From Mantis religiosa (Eukaryota; Arthropoda; Insecta; Mantodea; Mantidae), in the NCBI GenBank assembly GCA_030765055.1, contig CM060957.1, forward strand, positions 197,980,335 through 198,044,334: a DNA stretch of 64,000 bases, read 5' to 3'. Below are positions 56,268 to 64,000 of this stretch, one piece after another. The position numbers were made by a program, and so were the translations under genes. The notes beneath the pieces are model-generated. The model did not search any database, was not told the DNA's origin, and saw only the letters and a program-made list of their open reading frames with translations. The number at the start of each line of letters is the position of its first letter. Position 1 is the stretch's first letter.

Positions 56268-57873
56268 TATATGGTTTACCCAAAATACATAAACCTGAAA
56301 TTACCCTCAGACCAATAATTAATAACATTGATGCACCCACTTACCAACTATCAAAATGGCTGGTTCAAATCTTCAGATCCTTCACAAAATTTGAAAATTT
56401 AAGTATCAAAAACTCGTTTGAATTGTTAAATCTCCTGAAGGACACAAAGATCAACTCTACAGATGCTTTAGTTTCCTTTGACGTCATTTCTTTATATCCA
56501 AGTATACCTACCAATGAGCTTATTCCACTTCTCAAAAAATGGCTGGAATCAATACAAATAACACCTGAATAGAAGAACTTTCACAACTTACAGAAATTTG
56601 TATCAATCAAAATTTTTTCAGCTTTAATGGACGGATCTGTAAACAAAAAAAGGGCCTAGCTATGGGCAACCCATTGTCTCCCTTCTTGGCAGATTTATTC
56701 ATGAGTGCTTTTGAAACACATATCACAAAAGCTTTTCCAAATTATTTCAAAGTGTGGTATCCCTATGTTGACGACATTTTTGCGATAGTACCTAAAAAAC
56801 TCATACATGATGGTCTTAAACTTTTGAATATACAAAATCCAGCTATAAAATTTACATTGGAAACAGAAGAGGATGGTGTGCTCCCCTTTTTGGACCTCAA
56901 GATCAAAAAAATGAACAACAAACTCACTTTTGGTATCTACAGGACACCGACACACACAGATAATTACATTAAGAACAACAGTTTCAACCCAAAACAACAC
57001 CAACATGCCATTTTCAACAGTTTAATCTTTCGGATGATCAACTTTCCACTAAACAGAGAAGATTATCAAGAAGAATACCTACACATAAAAAAAGTAGCTA
57101 TATCCAACGGTTTCAACCCAAATTTAGTAGACAAAACTGTTAACAGACTCAACAAAGCTAAGAAAATAAAAGAAACCACCACCCTAGAACTTACAGGAGA
57201 AAAAGAGAAAAAACTTTTTAAAAAATTCACCTTCCACCCATCAGCCTATAACAAATTCCAAAAAATCTTCTCAAAACACAACATAACTCTTGCACCTCAA
57301 AATAGGTTTAATATCAGAAATTTGTTAAAAGGCCCTCCCAAAAATTCAATCACTACCAAAGAAAAACCAGGAATCTATGAGATCAAATGTGAAACTTGCC
57401 CTAAAATTTATATAGGAAAAACAAAAAGAAATATTAACATCAGAACTAAAGAACATGTGAGAAACATTAAAAATGGTGAAACAGAAAAATCAGCAGTGGC
57501 TTTTCATTTTTTGAATACTAGACATGACATCAATTTGGAAACATCTCTAATATAATATGTTAATCACCGCATAGACCTTTCCGTATGGAAAACATCTTCA
57601 TCAACAAAAATCGTCATAGAGTCATGAATTTTGAAACTCCACCACCGGACATCTTTGACAAGTACATCACGCCATCTATTGACAATACGGAGAAAGAAGA
57701 AACCACTACAACTTGCACTAGTCGAGTATCAGGTGAGGATAGGAGCAAGAGCTCTTGAAACATGTCCTGTGAATAAACAGTGTGAGTGAAGCAATGTGTC
57801 AATATATTCTCGATTCACTTTTATATTAATTTGTGCTTCACTGTCCCTACGCTTCTTTCAAGTTTATACTTTG
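56268..57873 (+). pseudogene. Penelope copy 4, inverted and 5'-truncated
   Basis: Starts within YGLPKIHKPEI on the plus strand, directly abutting unit 3. RT to ITPE (56572), then a 4-nt deletion shifts the frame. 56662-57555 gives MGNPLSPFLADLFMSAFE, a YVDD box preceded by WYP, FLDLKIKK and the GIY-YIG domain (GIYEIKCETCPKIYIGK). A TAA interrupts at 57553-57555. The 3' end continues about 55 bp further than unit 1's outer end, to 57873, next to the target duplication. Confidence 0.9.
57728..57780 (+). ncRNA. Degenerate hammerhead motif, inverted Penelope copy
   Basis: Same layout on the plus strand, but the first core base is G (57733) instead of C, giving GUGAGGA. C3 is invariant in active hammerheads because it pairs with G8, so this copy should be inactive. 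Confidence 0.6.
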
Positions 57874-58209
57874 GATGATAAATGTGTTAATCTTCAAGCA
57901 TCACTGAAGTCTTTAACAGATAATAATAATAAAGATAACACATTTAGTGATGCATACAAACTGTTTAGCCTCGATCTTAGAATACCATCCACTAGTTGTT
58001 CTGCAGAACGAAATCTTTCATGCCTAAAGAGAATAAAATCGTATCTCCGAAACAGCTTAGGCAATAGCAGATTAACGTCGTTGGCGACTACTTACATTTA
58101 CAAGAACATACTCACTGTACTGAAGAAAACTCAGCCCTTCTACGAAGACATTATAGTTGCTTTCATGAAGATGAAAAACAGAAAAATTTACTTGATTTAT
58201 AAGCAGTAA
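57874..58209 (+). pseudogene. hAT/ZMYM1-like gene, C-terminal dimerisation domain
   Basis: Resumes directly after the array and target duplication. FSDAYKLFSLDLRIPSTSCSAERNLSCLKRIKSYLRNSLGNSRLTSLATTYIYKN, with its P-x-T-x(2)-x-A-E-R-x-F/L-S-x-L-K-x-I-K-x-x-L-R-x-x-x pattern, is the hAT C-terminal domain. It ends at a stop at 58207-58209. This last part has no internal stops. Confidence 0.85.
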
Positions 58210-59510
58210 GGTGAGTCTTATTTTAATTAACTAGTAAGTGAAGCAGTAAGCAGAGGCACCTTTCTTTTGTTTTTTATCAGCCACTTAATATCGTCCCTAT
58301 GACGATTTCGTACACTATCATCAGCCTATTTTAAACTTGTCACATTGATGATATGACAGTAATAAAGATTCTGCAAATTTAGGTTAACCGATTTTCCGAG
58401 TCACCTAATCATTTTGCCAAGAGCCACACCTGGCTATACCATCTGCATGGATTTAAGTTGAATGTTAGATTTGTGCAATGCCTCGATAGAGAAGGTGCTA
58501 CAATCCACACTACTGAAACATTCAAACACCTACACATCCAATCAAAAACAACCTTCAACCAGATCAATAACATTTCATAAAGCTATGCGACGTAACTCAA
58601 ACAGGCAACAATTTTGGGTTTGAAATTGCACCTAGATTTAAGATCTACAACAATACCAAGTGCTATAGTTACAACAATATATCTTATAAAAACATCAAGA
58701 GACATTCAACAAAATAAACTCTTTTACATTCAAATCAGCAATGGATTAAATATACAAATTTCAGTTCCCAGTGATTTACTGTGGATCACTATGTTCTGAA
58801 AGACTAAATCATTTACTTTATTTACTCAAGCACTCAGCTAAACACAACGCTTTGTTGGCACTTGAAATGGGAAAATTTGCAACATATATCAGTCTGTAAG
58901 TACATAAGACAAGATACTGTTACCATCAAAGTTAAAATAATATGCATTTAAAAGATATTAATATTACCTGAGTAACTGTGTATGCGGTAACTATTAGCAG
59001 TTGAGAAACCTGTAACACAAGCAACAAATGACGCCATGAAGAAAGTAAACCATGATACATGTAGAACATGACATGCAGGGTTTTGAATGACAAATTAAGA
59101 ACATAAATTGCAGTGACATTAAATAAACATACCGGGAAAAGGTGCACTTTAATGGCATACAGTTATGTTGATATGGTATAACGTGACGGAGACAAGTTGT
59201 TGCTCTGAAATATACGAATACAGAGAAATCTTTCCTACAGACTTTCTATTCCTTATTATAGACTAGCAATACTGTTAACAGGAATACTGCACAGTAATCT
59301 CAATAACTGAATACAGAGAAGCGTTTTAACAATGAAAGAATTTTACTGTTCTGAAACCATTGCCACAATTGCTTTTAATTTTAAAGTTTAGTAATAATCA
59401 TACTGATTATGGTAATAATGATAATAAACTACCAATTTTCTATCACTGTTATCGTGAAGCTGTTGAGAACGGAGTGGTAAGCAATGATCCAATGGAACAG
59501 TTACCTATTG
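58210..59510. other. Non-coding, probably 3' flank of the hAT-like gene
   Basis: No frames with recognisable similarity; short direct words only. Confidence 0.4.
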
Positions 59511-59516
59511 TGTGTT

Positions 59517-61330
59517 ACAAATGGGAAGAGTTCTGAGGTTGAGCTAATCAGATGTATCACACTCATGCAAGTCCGCTTGGTGCTAGACGTAAGGGTAACC
59601 AAATTAAATTGTGCAAACTTTTACAATGATGCAGCTGCCAAAACCAAAATTGGAAAAACCATTTGCGCAAATTATGTATATGTTTAAATACTATAACACT
59701 AGTTTATGAATTCCCTGTTTTTCTAATCCAATGAAACAACAAGTGGCTCATCTATATCGCTCTCAATGTCATTTACGTCAAGAGACAATTCGTCATTGTT
59801 ACTGTCTTCATCATCCGAGTCTTACAAATTTATGATTATAAGTTTCAAAATTTCGTCGCGTGCTATTTCTTTCTTAAAACCATCTTCTTGAAGTTTTTCT
59901 GCATGCCTTACGCAGTTTTTACAGTCCTCTTGAGTTCTGTTGTTAATTTCTTCGTGAACAAGTTGTTCAACGTCCATCAGTTCAAAAGTATTATTTCTGT
60001 TTGCAACCCCCCTTTTTATTTGAGCCCACACCAACTCAATTGGATTATATTGGCAGTGGTAAGGTCAGAGGTGTATTACCTGGTGTCCCATTTCAATTGC
60101 AAGGTGATCCAGCTGATATGCTTTTTCTGTGTGTTTAAACGGAAGTACTCTTTGCAACAACTCATTTTTAGTTTCTGTTTCCGAAAATTCCAGCCCCCTT
60201 TTTCGTAACCATTCAACAATTTTGTTTTTTCTGCTGGCCGAATTTGGTATTTTATTTGCAATAACCAAATGATATAGTGCATTATCCATTATAACGCTTC
60301 CTCTTCTAAATAATTTAAGAATCTGTTAAGAAACCATTCTTTAAATGTATCAACTGTCATCTCTTCGTGAGAGTCTGAGGTACTTTTGGAGAGAAAAATC
60401 CATTTGCTTTCTGGCAGGAAACAGGTCTTAGCAGATCCAGCATGACCGATGATGAGCCGACGCCTTTCCCAACAGGTACCCTTAGGCCACCCTTTTTGGA
60501 GGAGTCTTACCAAATTGACTTTTGAGTGTGACTTTTATTTACCCATGACTAGTCTAAGTAAGAGGTAGGTCTTGCATATCCAGAATGTCTAATTTCATAT
60601 ATTTGCACAAGAATTTTAATCTTGCCGCAACAATGTCACTCCTCTCCATTAAAAATTGATACCCATTGTTTGTCTTTCTGTACCTGAACTATTATCCCCT
60701 CAAATTTCTGAAAGTTGATGATTTTGACCCAGTGTATGAAATGTTGGTTCTAAGAGTGCACGTCATTTTCTGTATAGTTGGAAATTCACCTTGGTCATAA
60801 AACTCCAACACAGTTCTACTTACAATGTGCTTGTCAAGCTCACATAAATTTGCAACCCTCTTCGGAGGACCAACATGCTTCCTGGGAGACACAAACACCT
60901 GGACACCACTGCGATCAAATTTTCTTGCCTCTCCACAAATGGGGGACACACTTGCTTTACCTACACCACATGCTTCAGCAGTAAACTGTTGAGAAATTTT
61001 GAAATCAAGCTGATTTCTATATTCCTCATTGCCCAATTTTTTGAAGAACATGTACATCTTAAAAATAATGCTTCGAGCCTGACTTCGCAATACCCGTCTT
61101 TTTGACTTGCCACTAAATTCACCACAAGAAGCCACTGCACTACAGAACTCTTACGCTACTGCTGTGCTAAGAGCAACTGAATGATATTGATCTGAAATCT
61201 CCAGAGTAAATAAACACTTCTTATCCCGCATTCATTCATAAACATAGGCATACAGCATTCCACAGGCTAACAGGAAATGAAGTAAATATTAAAAACAGAA
61301 GCATTATTAACAGTGAAGTATTCTTCATTT
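59517..61330 (-). pseudogene. Tc1/mariner-superfamily (DDE_3) transposase, near-complete but broken
   Basis: The left terminus ATTGTGTGTTACAAATGGGAAG at 59517 equals the ends of relic A. Transposase on the minus strand starts at about 61135 (MASCGEFSGKSKRRVLRSQ) with a basic helix-turn-helix region (ACGVGKASVSPI..). It then gives CRTNISYTGSKSSTFRNLRG, and frames at 60.5-60.29 kb with CWERRRLIIGHAGSAKTCFLPESKW and STSDSHEEMTVDTFKEWF. The catalytic block EEALxxxxMDNALYHLVIANKIPN follows at 60.29 kb (the second Asp). The MVWAQIKRGVANRNN block (expected Glu nearby) is at 60.03 kb, and an acidic C-terminus follows. Several frameshifts inactivate it. Target is inferred from the superfamily (TA). 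Confidence 0.75.
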
Positions 61331-61795
61331 TTGAGTTTGATTTATGAGTCACTATGTTTACACTCAAACTTCACTTACTTGTATAATTGAAACGTTTTCA
61401 CGATCATTCGATCTCATCCTCAGCTGTTTGGTGACTAAATGTACATTCCTCTTCTTCCACTACTACAGAGCTCCGATCACTCTGCCATCTGGTGTTAGGG
61501 GCTCTAAGTTTTAATACTTCGTTTAATGCTGGGATTTCAAAATTTATAACTTTATCACGGTTTTTGGTTATTAATATTTTTTCCAAAATATCCAATTCTA
61601 TGGGTGTACTTAAAGAATTTAACAGTTTAATGTTGTGGTTTTCAGTCCAAAAATGGTGTGAAACTGCAGATTTTTCTGTTTGTTTCAACTTAATGTTCCT
61701 CTGGTGTTATTTTTGCTTAACAAGTTCCTCTTAGTTTTTCATATGTAGCTTTTTCCACAGGTTTCACAATTTATCTGATAAATTCCTGATTTCAA
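61331..61795 (-). pseudogene. Second Penelope family, minus-strand 5'-truncated copy
   Basis: Endonuclease remnant reading GNLLKSSNTR-type decay, then KQTEKSAVSHHFWTENHNIKLLNSL, LDILEKILITKNRDKVINFEIP and HQTAEDEIE stop. This is the C-terminal half of a GIY-YIG domain, in frame 61404-61688. The 3' end continues through a hammerhead-like motif to ...TTTATGAGTCACTATG (outer end near 61331). The inner end at about 61,795 abuts a plus-strand copy. Confidence 0.85.
61380..61430 (-). ncRNA. Hammerhead-like motif, second Penelope family
   Basis: Minus strand: CAG, core CUGAGGA (61423-61417), GAUC-GAAU-GAUC hairpin, GAAA (61399-61396) and the palindromic AACGUU. Stem I is weak beyond one or two pairs, so this is less certain than the motif in the array. 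The stop codon UGA of the ORF again lies inside the motif. In the plus-strand copy the core reads CGGAGGA (62495-62501) and GAAA is GAGA, so it is degenerate. Confidence 0.4.
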
Positions 61796-62587
61796 CATTG
61801 CACCGAGTTAGGAGGAATTTTTGAAAGAACAACACATAAAAGAGATAGCGGTATTAAATGGATTCAACTCAGCCATCCTAAGGAACATGATGAACAGAAT
61901 GGAAAAACTAAACATAATATCAAAAAATTCTACTCTCATAGCACTTAAAAACACAAATTAGCAATATAGAAAAGTCACCTACCATCCATGGGCTTTTAGA
62001 AAATTTGAACGAATCTTCAAAAGACTAAACTTAAACCTAGCACTCCAAAACAAATTGTCTGAGGAACTTGTTAAATAAACCACTAAACAATTCAATTCCC
62101 AACACTCTGAAAACGGGAATTTATCAGGTAAATTGTGAAACCTGTGAAAAAAACTACATAGGAAAAAATAAGAGGAACTTGTTAACCAGGCAAAAAGAAC
62201 ACCAGCGGAACATTAAGTTGAAACAAACAGAAAAATCTGCAGTTTCACACCATTTTTGGACAGAAAACCACAACATTGGCCACAACATTAAACTGTTAAA
62301 ATCTTTAAATACTCCCATAGAACTGGATATTTGGGACAAAATATTCATAACCAAAAACCTTGATAAAGTAATAAATTTTGAAATCCCGGCATTGAATGAA
62401 GTGTTAAAACTTAGTGCCCCTAACACCAGATGGCAGAGTGATTGGAGCTCTGTAGTACTGGAAGAAGAGGAATGTACATTTAGACACTAAACAGCGGAGG
62501 ATGAGATCGAATGATCTTGAGAACGTTTCAATTATACAACAAGTAAGTGAAGTTTGAGTGTAAACATAGTGACTCATAAATCAAACT

Positions 62588-62590
<3 letters not shown>
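61796..62590 (+). pseudogene. Second Penelope family, plus-strand 5'-truncated copy
   Basis: Begins in the RT-endonuclease linker (FNSAILRNMMNRMEKL then HPWAFRKFERIFKRLNLNLA). The frame 62068-62490 has GIYQVNCETCEKNYIGKNKRNL (GIY-YIG), RQKEHQRNIKLKQTEKSAVSHHFW, WDKIFITKN and INFEIPALNEV. It ends in the same ~90 bp as the minus copy, with outward-facing 3' ends. A poly(A) run of 40 follows. Confidence 0.87.

Positions 62591-62628
<38 letters not shown>
62589..62628 (+). repeat. Poly(A) run of 40
   Basis: Forty A residues directly after the 3' end of the plus-strand Penelope copy. Confidence 0.97.
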
Positions 62629-62630
<2 letters not shown>

Positions 62631-62639
62631 AAATGAAAT

Positions 62640-63562
62640 GTTCGCTCTTTTTCAAATTTAACACCTTGACTTATTCAAAGTAATTCTTTTATCCTGTCAT
62701 GTCAGGAGTTTAAATTTCATATCTGAGTAATTAAAAGTATATATCCATACTTACACACCAACCACTTTGAAGTTTCTAGAGTAAATAGAGATTACGAACC
62801 ATTCATAAACAAAGATATAATGTGACCAGACACGTTCTGCCAAGGCAGTAGGAAGTTTACTGTTTTCTATCCGTCGAATTTTACACCTTGGCTTATTCAA
62901 AGTAATTCTTTTATCACGTCATGTCCAACATTAATGTTTCAGTTCTGAGTAATTACAAATATACATATATGCACACATACCAACCAATAATGCTATTCAT
63001 TACAGTGTTAATAATGCTATTCATCATGATGCATTGTTGTAATACAGGTATTAGTGCTTTATTTATTTGTATCAGAAAAGCTGAGTTAGAAATTTAGGGT
63101 GTTCATGGTTATGTTAGATACATTACTCTCTACCTTCCACATGGATCAGTTTTGGCAAAATCTGAAGTTTTGTCTTAGCGCAAATAGTATTTCATACAGT
63201 TTGCTGCAGCATGTCTGCCTCACGTTCCAGAGGTCCCAGGTTCAAATCTTGGTCAGGGTGAGTTACCTGGATAAAAATTTTTTCTGGGCTTTTCCCTTAT
63301 CCTAAAAACAAATGTTGGGTAAGTGTAAGCTCCATGGACCCTGGGCTCATTTGAGCATCATTTCACCCACTCCATTCAACATTGGATATGACTTAAGGTT
63401 GCAGAACGTAAATTACAACAACAAAATTAACGATTGATTAGGTTGGCGCTCCTCACACACCACTTAGCAGGAGTGCAATACGACAACACCACAGGCCTCC
63501 GATTGGTTGCTCACACAGTAGCGCTCAAGGACAAACAGCTTCACATTTGAAACACATGATAA
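62640..63562 (+). mobile_element. Tc1/mariner-superfamily transposon relic D, terminal part with SINE
   Basis: Matches the non-coding arm of relic A: 'cttattcaaagtaattcttttatcac' and 'gagtaattacaaatata' blocks, 'ggatcagttttggcaaaatctgaa', 'ccgattggttgctcac..gtagcgctcaaggacaaac'. It ends CACATTTGAAACACATGAT at 63562. An internal direct duplication places the TTATTCAAAGTAATTC block twice (62.66 and 62.89 kb). A SINE sits at 63185-63425. Coding sequence is absent. Confidence 0.7.
63185..63425 (+). mobile_element. tRNA-derived SINE
   Basis: Head CAGCATGTCTGCCTCACGTTCC, B box GGTTCAAATCTTGG, then 'gtgagttacctggataa', 'tttttctgggcttttcccttatcc' and an ACAACAACAAAA tail. Same family as the antisense copy at 3746-3936. 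It splits an otherwise continuous transposon arm. Confidence 0.8.
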
Positions 63563-64000
63563 GCTTGGTTTCCTTACGTATTACAGTATCGCTAGTTTGC
63601 CGACATGGTGTTGATATTTACCGCGAAAGCATGCTTTGTATGTTGGCAACACTCGAGCCATGAAGTCACGCCCGCCATACTGCTACGCTGTTAAAGTACA
63701 CCTTTACCAAGTATTGTTACATCACGTCTTGGAAAACAAGATATTCTACATTTGTTAACTTTCGCACATCCACTAAAAGCTTGTTAAGTACGAGAGTAGC
63801 TGTTGTACCTGTCCTTCATGGACGTAATCCATGTGGCTCTGACCATTACACAATGCGGACAGAGTTAAATACGTCACAATGCTTTATGCTACAATGGATA
63901 GCAAATTTTAATTTAAAAAAATTGAGTTTGTTCTTTCAACATTCACTGAAACAAGTACATGTCAGAATAAACTTGTTCTAACAAGATTTGTGAAACTCGT
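63563..64000. other. Non-coding, nothing recognised
   Basis: No frame or repeat recognised up to the window edge. Confidence 0.45.

Larger units (their letters stand above)
49472..57873. mobile_element. Penelope-like element array, three tandem units plus one inverted copy
   Basis: The whole 8.4-kb block is flanked by the same 12-bp sequence, GATGATAAATGT, at 49460-49471 and 57874-57885, and it interrupts the hAT-like gene. Three units on the minus strand are spaced exactly by the landmark GTGAATCGAG at 49478, 52125 and 54773 (periods 2,647 and 2,648 bp). The third is 5'-truncated and joined head to head at about 56,267 to a fourth copy on the plus strand. Units are only a few percent different from each other by eye. 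Each should give a reverse transcriptase with a GIY-YIG endonuclease, as in canonical Penelope-like elements. Confidence 0.95.

Noticed and set aside
1..64000. CRISPR arrays, operons, bacterial promoters or terminators
   Set aside because: The window is clearly an animal nuclear genome. Tandem repeats present are microsatellites, minisatellites or transposon arrays without spacer logic.

Overview
This is a eukaryotic, AT-rich window from an insect with a large, repeat-laden genome. The tRNA-derived SINEs, Penelope-like elements, several non-LTR clades, Ty3/gypsy solo LTRs and fast-evolving C2H2 zinc-finger genes suggest a polyneopteran such as a cockroach, termite or relative, but the order is an inference. 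There are no operons, CRISPR arrays or bacterial features. Very little is host coding sequence: two C2H2 zinc-finger terminal exons, one exon carrying 36-residue SUMO-type repeats, and the scattered exon-like remains of a hAT/ZMYM1-like gene.

Layout. 1-1.5 kb: tandem SINE-like unit followed by a ~1.1-kb TTC tract. 3.3-6.9 kb: zinc-finger locus copy 1 (+). 8.6-10.7 kb: two solo LTRs around a Harbinger/Myb-like relic. 11.5-14.5 kb: two Tc1/mariner-superfamily relics facing each other. 14.5-18 kb: decayed non-LTR element with a SINE inside, then a gypsy integrase tail plus LTR. 20.9-21.7 kb: mariner head abutting a gypsy gag relic. 24-26.3 kb: zinc-finger locus copy 2 (-), an inverted duplicate of copy 1. 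28.9-29.7 kb: Penelope endonuclease fragment split by a solo LTR. 30.2-41 kb: one old non-LTR element split by a CR1/Jockey-like element and by a young full-length I-superfamily element (34.0-40.16 kb). 42.66-43.34 kb: host exon. 45.2-58.2 kb: a hAT-type gene broken by a non-LTR insertion and by an 8.4-kb Penelope array. 59.5-63.6 kb: Tc1-type transposon relics with a second Penelope family in an inverted pair.

The most notable content is catalytic RNA. The young I-superfamily LINE begins exactly at a sequence that fits an HDV-like self-cleaving ribozyme: P1 with a G1-U wobble, L3 UCCUCGU, J1.1/4 GGGCAACA, and a CGAA at the position of the catalytic cytosine. Both coding-competent-looking Penelope families end in a hammerhead-type core (CUGAGGA...GAAA) that overlaps the last codons and stop codon of the RT-endonuclease ORF. 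The 8.4-kb Penelope array (three units in tandem at 2,647-2,648 bp plus one inverted, 5'-truncated copy) is bounded by one 12-bp target duplication, which implies that the whole multimer was inserted as a single unit.

Insertion order can be read from nesting. The hAT-like gene predates the LINE and the Penelope array. The old LINE at 30-41 kb predates two later LINEs. Zinc-finger copy 1 gained a SINE after the inverted duplication. All coordinates of decayed elements are approximate unless a target duplication fixes them.
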